Assembly (NCBI GenBank): GCA_002295925.1
Contig: DBGO01000018.1
Coordinates: 1 to 62,761, forward strand
Direction: 5' to 3'
Origin: Flavobacteriales bacterium UBA852
GTDB taxonomy: Bacteria > Bacteroidota > Bacteroidia > Flavobacteriales_E > Vicingaceae
DNA length: 62,761 bases
In this document: positions 9,553 through 19,041 of the stretch, piece by piece
Layout: each line of letters begins with the position of its first letter
Numbering within the stretch: the stretch's first letter is position 1
Translations under genes and position numbers: made by a program
Notes under the pieces: generated by a model
Database searches by the model: none
Seen by the model: only the letters and a program-made list of their open reading frames with translations
Told to the model about the DNA's origin: nothing

Positions 9553-10608
9553 ATGAGTATTAATGTAGAATCGTTATTAGGCAATGAAGCAGAATCGCTG
9601 CTCAATCACAAATGCGAAACCATTACAAAAGATCAAATACATCTTCCCGGTCCCGACTTTGTTTATCGTTCATTCGGACCAACAAACCGTAATCCGCAAG
9701 TATTAAGAAGTTTACAAGCTTTATACGGTCACGGAAGATTAGCCAATACAGGTTATTTATCCATTTTACCGGTTGATCAAGGCATTGAACACTCTGCCGG
9801 CGCATCTTTTGCACCCAATCCCGCATACTTCGACCCCGAAAATATTGTAAAATTGTCTATCGAAGGTGGTTGCAACGCTGTGGCATCAACTTTTGGTGTA
9901 TTGGCCGCTACTTCACGCAAATACGCACACAAAATACCTTTTATTGTAAAAATCAACCACAACGAATTGTTAACTTACCCAAACACGTATAATCAAATTT
10001 TGTTTGGAACAGTTGAAGAAGCTTGGAACTTGGGAGCAGTAGCTGTTGGAGCAACCATCTATTTCGGTTCGCCCGAATCAGATCGTCAAATTGTTGAAAT
10101 TGCCCAAGCTTTTGAGCGTGCTCACGAATTGGGTATGGCAACTATTTTATGGTGCTATTTACGCAACCCTAACTTTAAAAAAGACGGTGTAGATTATCAT
10201 ACCGCCACAGATATTACAGCTCAAGCTAATCATATTGGTGTAACCATCCAAGCCGATATTATCAAGCAAAAACTACCGGATAAAAACGGCGGTTATTTGG
10301 CTTTAAATTTTGGCAAAACATCACCATTGGTTTATGAAAAACTAACTACCGACCACCCTATTGATTTAACTCGTTATCAAGTTGCCAATTGCTATATGGG
10401 ACGTAACGGTTTGATAAATTCAGGTGGAGCATCAAGCGGAAAATCGGATATGGCCGAAGCCGTAAAAACGGCCGTAATTAACAAACGTGCCGGCGGACAA
10501 GGATTAATCAGCGGACGAAAAGCATTTCAACGCCCAATGAATGAAGGCGTTGAATTATTACACGCCATTCAGGATGTTTATTTAGATAACAGTATTACAA
10601 TAGCTTAA
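9553..10608 (+). CDS. fbaB: Class I fructose-bisphosphate aldolase (FbaB/DhnA type)
   Basis: The 351-residue protein belongs to the archaeal-type class I aldolases. It contains LPVDQGIEHSAGASFAPNP, a core strand FIVKINHNELLTYPN, VGATIYFGSPES and, near the C-terminus, INSGGASSGKSDMAEAV and NKRAGGQGLISGRKAFQRP, the phosphate-binding end of the TIM barrel. It interconverts fructose 1,6-bisphosphate with dihydroxyacetone phosphate and glyceraldehyde 3-phosphate in glycolysis and gluconeogenesis. It is followed by accD after 26 nt, so the two may share a transcript although their pathways differ. Confidence 0.93.
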   Translation: MSINVESLLGNEAESLLNHKCETITKDQIHLPGPDFVYRSFGPTNRNPQVLRSLQALYGHGRLANTGYLSILPVDQGIEHSAGASFAPNPAYFDPENIVKLSIEGGCNAVASTFGVLAATSRKYAHKIPFIVKINHNELLTYPNTYNQILFGTVEEAWNLGAVAVGATIYFGSPESDRQIVEIAQAFERAHELGMATILWCYLRNPNFKKDGVDYHTATDITAQANHIGVTIQADIIKQKLPDKNGGYLALNFGKTSPLVYEKLTTDHPIDLTRYQVANCYMGRNGLINSGGASSGKSDMAEAVKTAVINKRAGGQGLISGRKAFQRPMNEGVELLHAIQDVYLDNSITIA

Positions 10609-10620
10609 TTTTAAGCTGAA

Positions 10621-10627
10621 AAGGAGG
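10621..10627 (+). promoter_or_regulatory. Strong Shine-Dalgarno of accD
   Basis: AAGGAGG lies 7 nt before the accD ATG. The leader is almost the same as that of htpG, AAGGAGGA followed by TTATT and ATG, which is unusual in a phylum that mostly lacks Shine-Dalgarno sites. Confidence 0.75.
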
Positions 10628-10634
10628 ACTTATT

Positions 10635-11483
10635 ATGGGATGGTTTAAACGTTTAACCGAAGGTATACGAACCCCAAGTAAAGAAAAAAAAGAAATACCC
10701 GAGGGGTTATGGTATAAATGCCCAAAATGCGGACATACCGTAATTTCAGAAGATTTTGAAAAAAATCTTTGGGTTTGCGAAAAATGTAATTACCACGAAC
10801 GTATCGGTTCTAAAGAATATTTTCAAATTTTATTCGACGATAATAAATTCACCGAATTAAACCCGAATTTAACTTCTGCCGACCCTTTAAAATTTGTTGA
10901 CACAAAAAAATACGTTGACCGCATTAAAGCCACACAAAAGAAAACCGGATTAAAAGATGCTGTTAGAACAGCTACCGGTAAAATGAATGGTGATGATGTT
11001 GTAATCGGATGTATGGATTTCAGTTTTATTGGCGGAAGTATGGGCTCGGTAGTGGGTGAAAAAATTGCCCGAGCCATAGATTACAGCATTGAGCATAAAA
11101 TTCCCTTTTTAATGATAAGCAAATCGGGTGGTGCACGTATGATGGAAGCCGCATTTTCGTTAATGCAAATGGCTAAAACATCAGCCAAATTAGCATTATT
11201 GGGCGAAGCCAAAGTTCCCTACATTTCATTGCTTACCGACCCTACAACCGGAGGTGTTACAGCCTCTTTTGCAATGTTGGGCGACTTAAATATTGCCGAA
11301 CCCAATGCTTTGATAGGTTTTGCAGGACCGCGAGTAATCAAAGAAACTATTCGCAAAGACTTGCCCGAAGGGTTCCAAACTTCTGAGTTTGTGCTCGAAC
11401 ACGGCTTTTTGGATTATATTGTAGAAAGAAAAGATTTGAAAGACAAAATATCCCAATCGTTTAATTTATTAAAAATTAAATAA
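10635..11483 (+). CDS. accD: Acetyl-CoA carboxylase carboxyltransferase subunit beta
   Basis: This 282-residue protein has an N-terminal four-cysteine zinc ribbon (CPKCGH ... CEKCNY, residues about 29-51) followed by the crotonase-fold carboxyltransferase core (GKMNGDDVVIG, SKSGGARMMEA, TDPTTGGVTASFAMLGD, GFAGPRVI). With AccA it transfers carboxyl from biotin carrier protein to acetyl-CoA, the first step of fatty-acid synthesis. accA is not in the window. The start is fixed by a strong Shine-Dalgarno and the typical MGWFKR opening. Confidence 0.96.
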   Translation: MGWFKRLTEGIRTPSKEKKEIPEGLWYKCPKCGHTVISEDFEKNLWVCEKCNYHERIGSKEYFQILFDDNKFTELNPNLTSADPLKFVDTKKYVDRIKATQKKTGLKDAVRTATGKMNGDDVVIGCMDFSFIGGSMGSVVGEKIARAIDYSIEHKIPFLMISKSGGARMMEAAFSLMQMAKTSAKLALLGEAKVPYISLLTDPTTGGVTASFAMLGDLNIAEPNALIGFAGPRVIKETIRKDLPEGFQTSEFVLEHGFLDYIVERKDLKDKISQSFNLLKIK

Positions 11484-11488
11484 AAAAA

Positions 11489-11518
11489 TTGCACATATAA
11501 AAAATAATATTACCTTTG
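11489..11518 (+). promoter_or_regulatory. rpsO promoter
   Basis: TTG (11489-11491) and TACCTTTG (11511-11518) are separated by exactly 19 nt and match the Bacteroidota primary sigma factor consensus. The rpsO ATG follows 25 nt later. Confidence 0.8.
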
Positions 11519-11543
11519 CACCTCTAAAAATTGTAGGAAAGAT

Positions 11544-11813
11544 ATGTATTTAACAACAGAAAAGAAAAAAGAATTTTTTAAAGAATTCGGTGGTTCAGAA
11601 ACAAATACCGGATCAACTGAAGGTCAAATTGCATTATTTACATACAGAATTAAGCATTTGACAGAGCACCTGAAAAAAAATCATAAAGATTACAGCACAC
11701 AACGTGCACTTCTACGTTTAGTAGGTAAACGTAGAAAATTACTTGATTACTTAAAAGCTCAGGATATTGAAAAATATCGTGAATTAATTCAAACATTAGG
11801 CATTAGAAAATAA
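11544..11813 (+). CDS. rpsO: Small ribosomal subunit protein uS15
   Basis: This 89-residue protein has the S15 signature: FGGSETNTGSTEGQIALFTYRI, then LTEHLKKNHKDYSTQRALLRLVGKRRKLLDYL. It binds 16S rRNA in the platform of the 30S subunit. It precedes pnp, the common bacterial order, and has a well-matched promoter upstream and a hairpin downstream. In E. coli the rpsO-pnp spacer hairpin controls read-through and RNase III processing; whether that applies here is not shown by the sequence. Confidence 0.98.
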   Translation: MYLTTEKKKEFFKEFGGSETNTGSTEGQIALFTYRIKHLTEHLKKNHKDYSTQRALLRLVGKRRKLLDYLKAQDIEKYRELIQTLGIRK

Positions 11814-11848
11814 TGACCGAAATCAATATCAAATTATAAATTATTAAA

Positions 11849-11884
11849 AAAAGGGGGGCGTTTTTAACATACCCCCTTTTCTAT
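11849..11884 (+). terminator. Terminator-like hairpin between rpsO and pnp
   Basis: AAAAGGGGG (11849-11857) pairs with CCCCCTTTT (11872-11880) around a 14-nt AT-rich loop, followed by a short T-rich stretch. It probably ends part of the rpsO transcripts or serves as a processing site ahead of pnp. Confidence 0.6.
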
Positions 11885-11905
11885 TTATTAAATATCAATT
11901 AAATT

Positions 11906-14047
11906 ATGAAAGTACCAACACCCATTTCGCAAGCATATCAATTGCCTGACGGAAGAACCATTACCTTGGAAACAGGTAAATTGGCTAAACAAGCCGACGG
12001 TTCAGTAGTTGTAAAATGCGGAAAGACCGTATTGTTAGCAACCGTTGTTTCTGTAAAAGAAGCAAAAGAAAATGTAGATTTTTTACCTTTAACAGTAGAT
12101 TATCGTGAGAAATTTGCCGCAACCGGTAAATTTCCGGGCGGATTCTTAAAAAGAGAAGCTCGTCCATCGGATTATGAAATATTAGTAAGTCGCTTAATTG
12201 ACCGTGCGTTACGTCCGCTATTCCCCGACGATTATCACGCTGAAACGCAAGTACAAGTAACCTTATATTCGGGCGATGCCAATGAAATGCCCGACGCAAT
12301 GGCTTGTTTAGCCGCTTCGGCTGCAATTGCCGTTTCGGATATACCTTTTAATGGACCAATTTCTGAAGTACGTGTAGCTCGAGTTAACGGAGAATTTGTA
12401 GTTAACCCTACCGTTGAACAAATGGCTGATGCAGACATTGACCTGATGGTTGCTGCCACTCAAGATTCTGTGGTAATGGTTGAAGGTGAAATGAAAGAAG
12501 TTTCAGAAGCCGAAATGCTTGAAGCAATTAAAGTAGGACACGAAGAAATAAAAAAACAATGTCAATTACAATTGGATTTAGCATCCAAAGTTGATAAAGC
12601 CAATCCAAAAAGAGAATATTCACACGAAGACTCCGACGAAGAACTCTATAAAGCCATTGATGCATTTTGCTATGATAAATGCCGTGAAATTGCTTTAGAA
12701 GGTATTGCCGACAAACAAGTTAGAAAAGAGAAATTTGCCGCAATTAAAGAAGCGTTTATAGCAACATTGCCCGAAGAAGAGGCACAAGAAAAATCATACC
12801 TTATAGGTCAATATTTCCATAAAGTGGAAAAAGAAGCCGTTAGAGATGCCATCTTAAACCACAAAGTACGTTTGGATGGTCGTAAATTGAATGAAATACG
12901 ACCTATTTGGGGCGAAGTGGATGTTTTACCCGGAACACACGGCTCTGCCGTATTTACGCGTGGTGAAACTCAATCGCTTACCTCGGTTACTTTAGGTAAC
13001 AAAATGGATGAACAAATGATTGATGGCGCTGTATTTGAAGGCAGCGAGCGATTTATTTTACATTATAATTTCCCTGCATTTTCTACCGGAGAAGCGCGTC
13101 CAAATCGTGGTCCCGGACGTAGAGAAGTAGGACACGGAAACTTAGCGTTAAGAGCGCTTAAACCTATTATTCCTACCGGAGTAAAAAATCCTTATACAAT
13201 TAGAATAGTATCCGATATATTAGAATCAAACGGAAGTTCCTCTATGGCTACTGTTTGTGCCGGAACTTTAGCGCTTATGGATGCCGGTGTTCCGATTGAA
13301 AAACCGGTTTCGGGTATTGCTATGGGGTTAATATCGGGTGATGAAGGAAAATATGCCGTATTGTCGGACATTTTAGGCGATGAAGACCATTTAGGCGATA
13401 TGGATTTTAAAGTTACCGGAACAAAAGACGGTATTACCGCTTGTCAAATGGATATTAAAGTAAACGGACTTTCTTATGAAATATTGGAAGAAGCATTGAA
13501 CCAAGCAAAAGAGGGTCGTTTGCACATTTTGGAAAAAATGTTGGAAGTAATTCCTGAGCCACGCGATGATTACAAGCCTAATGCACCGAGAATTATCCAA
13601 ATGACTATTCCTAAAGATATGATTGGTGCCGTTATTGGTAAGGGTGGTGAAGTAATTCAAAAATTACAAGAAGAAACAGGAACAACCATTGTAATTGATG
13701 AAGTTGAAGGTGTTGGGGTAATTGATATTGTTGGCAACAACAAAGAAGGTATAGACCAAGCTATTGAAACCATTAAGCAAATTACTGCCATTCCCGAAAT
13801 CGGAAATGTTTACAAAGGAAAAGTTAAAACCATAACAAACTTTGGTGCTTTTGTAGAGTTCATGCCCGGAAAAGACGGATTATTACATATTTCCGAAATT
13901 GAATGGAGAAGATTAAACTCTGTTGATGAAGTATTAAAAGAAGGCGATGAAATTGAAGTGAAATTAATTGGTATCGATCCAAAAACAGGCAAATTCAAAC
14001 TTTCGCGTAAAGTATTATTGAAAAAGCCCGAAAAAGCAGAAAACTAA
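11906..14047 (+). CDS. pnp: Polyribonucleotide nucleotidyltransferase (PNPase)
   Basis: The protein has 713 residues with full PNPase architecture: the first RNase PH domain (residues about 15-145, EARPSDYEILVSRLIDRALRP region), an alpha-helical linker, a second catalytic RNase PH domain (SVTLGNKMDEQ, HYNFPAFSTGE, GHGNLALRAL), a KH domain with GAVIGKGGEVIQ, and a C-terminal S1 domain (YKGKVKTITNFGAFVEF). It degrades RNA 3' to 5' by phosphorolysis and can polymerise NDPs. It lies 92 nt after rpsO and ends at a strong terminator. Confidence 0.98.
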   Translation: MKVPTPISQAYQLPDGRTITLETGKLAKQADGSVVVKCGKTVLLATVVSVKEAKENVDFLPLTVDYREKFAATGKFPGGFLKREARPSDYEILVSRLIDRALRPLFPDDYHAETQVQVTLYSGDANEMPDAMACLAASAAIAVSDIPFNGPISEVRVARVNGEFVVNPTVEQMADADIDLMVAATQDSVVMVEGEMKEVSEAEMLEAIKVGHEEIKKQCQLQLDLASKVDKANPKREYSHEDSDEELYKAIDAFCYDKCREIALEGIADKQVRKEKFAAIKEAFIATLPEEEAQEKSYLIGQYFHKVEKEAVRDAILNHKVRLDGRKLNEIRPIWGEVDVLPGTHGSAVFTRGETQSLTSVTLGNKMDEQMIDGAVFEGSERFILHYNFPAFSTGEARPNRGPGRREVGHGNLALRALKPIIPTGVKNPYTIRIVSDILESNGSSSMATVCAGTLALMDAGVPIEKPVSGIAMGLISGDEGKYAVLSDILGDEDHLGDMDFKVTGTKDGITACQMDIKVNGLSYEILEEALNQAKEGRLHILEKMLEVIPEPRDDYKPNAPRIIQMTIPKDMIGAVIGKGGEVIQKLQEETGTTIVIDEVEGVGVIDIVGNNKEGIDQAIETIKQITAIPEIGNVYKGKVKTITNFGAFVEFMPGKDGLLHISEIEWRRLNSVDEVLKEGDEIEVKLIGIDPKTGKFKLSRKVLLKKPEKAEN

Positions 14048-14066
14048 CAGTCAACAACGTTTTGCA

Positions 14067-14101
14067 AAAGCCCTTCAAAAAATTGAAGGGCTTTTTTTTT
14101 A
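14067..14101 (+). terminator. Intrinsic terminator of pnp
   Basis: AAGCCCTTCAA (14068-14078) pairs perfectly with TTGAAGGGCTT (14083-14093) around AAAA, followed by a run of T. Confidence 0.9.
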
Positions 14102-14159
14102 TTTCATCATGCAATAAATAATTTGAGCAATTAGTATATTTACAAGAAATTCGAGCTTT

Positions 14160-14549
14160 ATGAAAAATCAAGATTATTTTGACCATAATTGGACCTACAC
14201 GCATTTTTTAATTTACCTCTACACTTGCATTGCCGCGTCCGATTATAATATTTCCGAAGAAGAAATTGACCAATTACATCTTAAGCTCGATAGTATATTT
14301 TTACCCGAAGATGAAGTAGAACGAATGTTTAAAGAGGTTTTATCGGTTTACAAAAAGCAAAACGATGTTGAAGTAATTGAATTTATCAATCATTTTGCAA
14401 AAAAATACATTCAATCAGCTGATGAAAAGCGAAAAATATTAGCCGATTTACAAGAAATGATTAAAGCCGACGGCATTGAAGAACCCGGTGAAATAATAAT
14501 GTATCTGACCATCAAAAAAATATTTGAAAATCCTCTGGAAGAGGAATAA
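14160..14549 (+). CDS. Small acidic helical protein, possibly TerB-like
   Basis: The 129-residue protein has no signal peptide or membrane segment and is predicted to be all helical and acidic. Its pattern of an early AASDYNISEEEIDQL followed by a second ADEKRKILADLQEMIKADGIEEPGE resembles the repeated acidic helices of TerB/DjlA-type domains, in which similar acidic loops bind metal. This is a weak match by eye and the function is unknown. It stands alone between the pnp terminator and the TonB receptor gene. Confidence 0.65.
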   Translation: MKNQDYFDHNWTYTHFLIYLYTCIAASDYNISEEEIDQLHLKLDSIFLPEDEVERMFKEVLSVYKKQNDVEVIEFINHFAKKYIQSADEKRKILADLQEMIKADGIEEPGEIIMYLTIKKIFENPLEEE

Positions 14550-14594
14550 AAGACCGTTTATAAAAAATTAACATCTCTTTATTTTTTCTATACT

Positions 14595-14602
14595 TACATT
14601 TG
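14595..14602 (+). promoter_or_regulatory. -7 element for the TonB receptor gene
   Basis: TACATTTG fits TAnnTTTG 22 nt before the ATG at 14625. The -33 region is not convincing. Confidence 0.45.
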
Positions 14603-14624
14603 CGGGAATTTTAATTCCCTACTA

Positions 14625-16982
14625 ATGAAAAGTTTCTTTTTTGTTATATTTTCCTTTTTAACAATAACTCTGTCTGCTCAAGAAAAATACACTTTGAGCG
14701 GAAATATTAAAGATGCCGAAAACGGAGAAGATTTAATTGGGGTTAATGTTATAATTACCAATTTAAGCGGTGTAGGCACAACATCAAACGTATATGGCTT
14801 TTACTCCATTACACTGCCAAAAGGTAAATACACCGTAAAATATCAATATATTGGTTATGATGATTATACGGTAAATGTAGATTTATCAAAAAACACCCAA
14901 ATAAATGTTGAATTAAAACCATCAGCATTGCAACTGCAAGCTTTCGAAGTGCAAGCCGAAGCCGAGAATGAAAACATTAAAAGCACGCAAATGAGCGTGG
15001 AAAAAATTGATATTAAAGAAATTGAAACCATTCCCGTTTTATTTGGTGAAAAAGACGTTTTAAAAACCATTCAATTGCTCCCCGGCGTAAAGTCTGCGGG
15101 CGAAGGCAACTCAGGATTTTCCGTTAGAGGAGGAAACATTGACCAAAACCTTATTCTTATTGATGAAGCCCCGGTTTACAATGCCTCTCACTTACTTGGT
15201 TTTTTCTCTGTTTTTAATTCCGATGCACTAAAAGACGTAAAACTTTACAAAGGCGGCATTCCTGCAGAATATGGCGGCAGATTATCTTCTGTTATGGATA
15301 TAAAAATGAAAGACGGAAATGCAAAAAAATTCTCGGCAACGGGCGGTGTTGGATTAATTGCCTCAAGGCTTACAATAGAAGCACCTATAGTAAAGGACAA
15401 AGGGTCTTTTCTGCTTTCAGGCAGAAGAACGTATGCCGATTTGTTCCTTAAATTTTCTAATGATACCAACCAACAAAACAGTCAATTATATTTTTACGAT
15501 TTCAATGCCAAAGCCAATTATCAAATAAACGATAAAAACAGAATTTATCTTTCGGGATATTTTGGGAGAGACAAATTAGGCTTGGCAAACAGTTTTGGTT
15601 TTGATTGGGGAAATACAACAGCAACGTTAAGATGGAATCATATTTTTAACGACAAACTATTCTCCAATACTTCATTTATATACAGTAACTACAATTACAG
15701 TGTAAATATTACGCGAGCCAATTTTTCTATCAACTCTGCCATTGAAGATTTAAACCTGAAGCAAGATTTCAATTGGTATGCAAACGAATCCAATACTGTA
15801 AAATTTGGATTAAATGCTATCTATCATACTTTTAAACCCGGAAAATTAGATGCCGACGAAGATAGTCCTATTGCAACGATAGAAGTCCCCAAAAGATATT
15901 CGTTAGAGAGTGCCCTTTATATTTCCAATGAACAAAAAGTAAACGGTGTATTATCGTTAAATTACGGCGTACGTTACTCCAATTTCACTCAATTTGGTCC
16001 CGGCGATATATACACATACAACGATTTGGGCGAAGTAATTGACACAACGGTTTACGCCAATGGAGAACCCGTAGTAACTTATCACGGATTGGCACCACGT
16101 TTAGCGGCCACTTATACGTTGTCAGAAGATGCCTCCATAAAAGCATCTTATACCCGAACTTACCAATATTTACACTTGCTAAGCAATTCGGCAACAAGTA
16201 CACCCACCGACGTTTGGATGCCATCAAGCAACAACATTAAACCGGAAATTGCCGATCAATTTGCCTTAGGATACTTTAAAAATTTTGCCAAAAATAAATT
16301 CAAATTCTCTGTAGAAACATACTTTAAACCCATGCAAAACACTATTGATTACCGCACAGGTGCAAGCATTACTTTAAATCCAACTGCCGAAGGCGAATTG
16401 CTTTACGGAAAAGCCCGTGCTTATGGCATTGAGTTTTATTTGAAGAAGAACAAAGGAAATTTTACCGGTTGGATTAGTTACACATTGGCAAGAAGCGAAC
16501 GTAAATTTGAGCAAATAAACAATAACAGTTGGTTCCCCTCCCGATACGACCGAACACATGATGTTTCTGTAGTTTTAATGTATAAATTAAATGAGAGAAT
16601 CGATTTTTCCGGTTCATGGGTATATTATACCGGGAATGCTGTAACTTTTCCTAGCGGAAAATATACCATTAACAATCAAATTGTCAACTTATATACCGAA
16701 AGAAACGGTTATCGTTTTCCGGATTATCACCGTTTGGATGTGGGTGTAAATATAAAAAACAAACCCTATAAAGAAATTAAAAATCCCGAAACCGGAGAAA
16801 CCGAAAAAGTAAAAAAACGATTTGAATCGGCATGGAATATTTCGGTGTACAATGCTTACGGAAGAGAAAATGCCTACATCATAGAATTTAGACAGAGTGA
16901 TAATGACCCTAATAAAACGGTTGCTGTTCAAACAGCTTTGTTTAAATTCATTCCTTCTGTAACTTATAATTTTAAATTTTAA
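14625..16982 (+). CDS. TonB-dependent outer-membrane receptor with carboxypeptidase-like regulatory domain
   Basis: The 785-residue protein has a signal peptide (MKSFFFVIFSFLTITLSAQ), a carboxypeptidase-D-like beta-sandwich at residues about 22-105 (SGNIKDAENGEDLIGVNVII), a TonB plug domain at about 130-235 (LLPGVKSAGEGNSGFSVRGG, ILIDEAPVYNASHLLGFFSVFNSDALKDVKLYKGG), and a beta-barrel ending in an aromatic-rich strand (PSVTYNFKF). It imports an unidentified ligand with TonB energy. The DUF4249 lipoprotein starts 5 nt later, a pairing that is common in Bacteroidota and is thought to form a receptor-lipoprotein complex. Confidence 0.92.
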   Translation: MKSFFFVIFSFLTITLSAQEKYTLSGNIKDAENGEDLIGVNVIITNLSGVGTTSNVYGFYSITLPKGKYTVKYQYIGYDDYTVNVDLSKNTQINVELKPSALQLQAFEVQAEAENENIKSTQMSVEKIDIKEIETIPVLFGEKDVLKTIQLLPGVKSAGEGNSGFSVRGGNIDQNLILIDEAPVYNASHLLGFFSVFNSDALKDVKLYKGGIPAEYGGRLSSVMDIKMKDGNAKKFSATGGVGLIASRLTIEAPIVKDKGSFLLSGRRTYADLFLKFSNDTNQQNSQLYFYDFNAKANYQINDKNRIYLSGYFGRDKLGLANSFGFDWGNTTATLRWNHIFNDKLFSNTSFIYSNYNYSVNITRANFSINSAIEDLNLKQDFNWYANESNTVKFGLNAIYHTFKPGKLDADEDSPIATIEVPKRYSLESALYISNEQKVNGVLSLNYGVRYSNFTQFGPGDIYTYNDLGEVIDTTVYANGEPVVTYHGLAPRLAATYTLSEDASIKASYTRTYQYLHLLSNSATSTPTDVWMPSSNNIKPEIADQFALGYFKNFAKNKFKFSVETYFKPMQNTIDYRTGASITLNPTAEGELLYGKARAYGIEFYLKKNKGNFTGWISYTLARSERKFEQINNNSWFPSRYDRTHDVSVVLMYKLNERIDFSGSWVYYTGNAVTFPSGKYTINNQIVNLYTERNGYRFPDYHRLDVGVNIKNKPYKEIKNPETGETEKVKKRFESAWNISVYNAYGRENAYIIEFRQSDNDPNKTVAVQTALFKFIPSVTYNFKF

Positions 16983-16987
16983 CCAAA

Positions 16988-17770
16988 ATGAAAAGACCTG
17001 TTTTATTCATCTCAATACTTTCAATCATATTTCTTTCTGCTTGCGAAAAAGAAATAAAAGTTGACTTGAAAGATGCAGAACAAAAATTTGTTGTAGAAGC
17101 ATTTATAACCGATTCTTTGGGCTTCAACGAAGTTAAAATAACCAAAAGCGCCGGTTTTTACGATGATAATATATTTCCGCCGGTATCAGGAGCAAGTATA
17201 AATATTACTGACGGCAATAGTAATTACAGCTTTACAGAAATAGAACCGGGTATTTACAAGTCAAATTCTATCATTGCTCAACAAGGAATTACCTATACTT
17301 TAAATATCAATCATACTGAATTTCAAACTTCAGCCACATCAACAGTGCCAACAAAAATTGAAATTGATTCATTGGCTATTGAAGAAACCGTAGGTTTTGG
17401 CGGAAAAGATTACCGGCCAAGAGTATATTTCAGCGACCCTGCCAATGAGCAAAATTATTACCGGTTTATACTTTACATCAACAATAAAAAACAGAATGAT
17501 ATTTACGCACTTTCCGATTTATATTTCAACGGAAAAAACACATCTTATCCGCTTTTTGGTTCAAATGTAAAACCTCTGGACACAATTAAAGTTGAACTTT
17601 ACTCTATTGACAAAGCAAATTACATTTATTTTAACACACTGGATGAAATTGCCAACAGCGGATTTTCAGGCACAATTCCCGGTAACCCCGAAAATAATTT
17701 TGATAACCAAAATATTCTGGGATATTTTGGCGCTTACACCGTATCGGTAGATTCTTTAATTTTTAAATAA
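16988..17770 (+). CDS. DUF4249 family lipoprotein
   Basis: The 260-residue protein has a lipoprotein signal peptide with lipobox LSAC (Cys at about residue 19), then a beta-rich domain starting EKEIKVDLKDAEQKFVVEAFI, typical of DUF4249. Members sit next to TonB receptors with carboxypeptidase-like domains, as here (5 nt from the receptor's stop), and are assumed to be surface or periplasmic partners. The ligand is unknown. Confidence 0.85.
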   Translation: MKRPVLFISILSIIFLSACEKEIKVDLKDAEQKFVVEAFITDSLGFNEVKITKSAGFYDDNIFPPVSGASINITDGNSNYSFTEIEPGIYKSNSIIAQQGITYTLNINHTEFQTSATSTVPTKIEIDSLAIEETVGFGGKDYRPRVYFSDPANEQNYYRFILYINNKKQNDIYALSDLYFNGKNTSYPLFGSNVKPLDTIKVELYSIDKANYIYFNTLDEIANSGFSGTIPGNPENNFDNQNILGYFGAYTVSVDSLIFK

Positions 17771-17821
17771 TTTTTTTTGAATAAAATTTATTACTACATT
17801 TAAACGTTAAAATTCAAAAAC

Positions 17822-18823
17822 ATGAAAAATATTAAAACCTTCTCATTGGTTATTATTGCTTCGTTATTGATGTGGTCTTGCTCAAACAACAATGACCAAA
17901 CGGATAATAAACCCGAAACCGATTCTGCTTCTGTTCAAACACCAGAAAAAAACAGTATTCCGCAATTTACCGAAGGTTCAGTAAAAACCGAAACCGTGGA
18001 ATTAGGTTACAAAATAATGGGCGAAGGCGAGCCAATGGTCATATTACACGCCGGACCGGGACTGTGGAGCGATTATTTAATTCCTTACTTAAAACCGTTA
18101 AGCAAAAAATACAAATTGATATTTCTCGACCAACGCGGCAACGGTTTGTCGTCTTTCCCAACAGACTCATCCTTTACGTTCGATGATTATGTAAATGATA
18201 TTGATGTAGTTTTAAACGAATTAAACATCAAAAAGCCAATTATTTTGGGGCATTCTTTTGGTGGATTGTTGGCTTCGCTTTATGCTTCGGCTCATCCCGA
18301 CAAGGTGCAAAAACTGATTTTGGTTACCCCTGCTCCGCTTAATTCAATGTATTTTGAAAAAACTTTCAACAATCGCGAACGCAAGCGAAACGAGGAAGAC
18401 ACCAAAAAATTAGTAAAACTGATGAGCTCAAAAGCATTTGTAGAAGGCGATACTTCTGTTTTTAAACAAGCCATGATTTTAGCCGACAAAATCAATGTTG
18501 TGGACACCAATAAAATCCGTGAAATATTCAGTCATTTGAAATTTACACCTCAAAAAGCAAAAAATTTATTGGTCATAGAAAGTATTGTGGAGAAAAACTT
18601 TTGGAATATGGATGTTTCCGAAAAATTACATAATATAAAATCTCCAACACTTATTATTCACGGCAGTGCCGATAATATTCCGCTTGAATCCGACCAATTA
18701 TATATGGATAATATCGACAAGGCATATTTGGTGGTAATAAAAAATTCAGGGCACTATCCTTTTGCCGAACAACCGGTAGATTTTATGTTTCAAGTAACCA
18801 ATTTTTTGGATAATAAAGACTAA
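17822..18823 (+). CDS. Alpha/beta hydrolase lipoprotein (prolyl aminopeptidase-like)
   Basis: This protein has 333 residues. A lipoprotein signal (LLMWSCSNNN) is followed by a Ser/Thr/Pro-rich linker and an alpha/beta hydrolase fold with HAGPGLWSDYL (oxyanion region), LDQRGNGLSS, nucleophile elbow GHSFGG, the acid in HGSADNIP and the catalytic His in NSGHYPF. The DQRG and HxGPG pattern resembles proline iminopeptidases, but the substrate cannot be read from sequence. It is probably anchored to the membrane facing the periplasm. The S4 gene begins 5 nt after its stop. Confidence 0.85.
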   Translation: MKNIKTFSLVIIASLLMWSCSNNNDQTDNKPETDSASVQTPEKNSIPQFTEGSVKTETVELGYKIMGEGEPMVILHAGPGLWSDYLIPYLKPLSKKYKLIFLDQRGNGLSSFPTDSSFTFDDYVNDIDVVLNELNIKKPIILGHSFGGLLASLYASAHPDKVQKLILVTPAPLNSMYFEKTFNNRERKRNEEDTKKLVKLMSSKAFVEGDTSVFKQAMILADKINVVDTNKIREIFSHLKFTPQKAKNLLVIESIVEKNFWNMDVSEKLHNIKSPTLIIHGSADNIPLESDQLYMDNIDKAYLVVIKNSGHYPFAEQPVDFMFQVTNFLDNKD

Positions 18824-18828
18824 CAACT

Positions 18829-19041
18829 TTGGAAACAGAAAAATTTATCCTCGAAACCGAATACATCCAACTGAACCAGTTGCTTAAAATGCTCAATTGG
18901 TGTGAGTCGGGAGGAATGGCAAACCAAATGATAACTGAAGGTTATGTAACGGTAAATGATAAGGTGGCAACCGAAAAACGAAAAAAAATACGAACAGGCG
19001 ATATTGTAGAATTCAATGGACAAAGAGTTGAAGTCCGCTAA
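18829..19041 (+). CDS. S4-domain RNA-binding protein (YbcJ/RlbA-like)
   Basis: The 70-residue protein is essentially one S4 domain: IQLNQLLKMLNWCESGGMANQMITEGYVTVNDKV, ending in KIRTGDIVEFNGQRVEV. Such small free-standing S4 proteins are believed to bind structured RNA or ribosomes. It starts with TTG at 18829; the first ATG would remove half of the domain. It is squeezed between the hydrolase (5 nt upstream) and the CoA-transferase (26-nt overlap), suggesting one transcript. Confidence 0.85.
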   Translation: METEKFILETEYIQLNQLLKMLNWCESGGMANQMITEGYVTVNDKVATEKRKKIRTGDIVEFNGQRVEVR

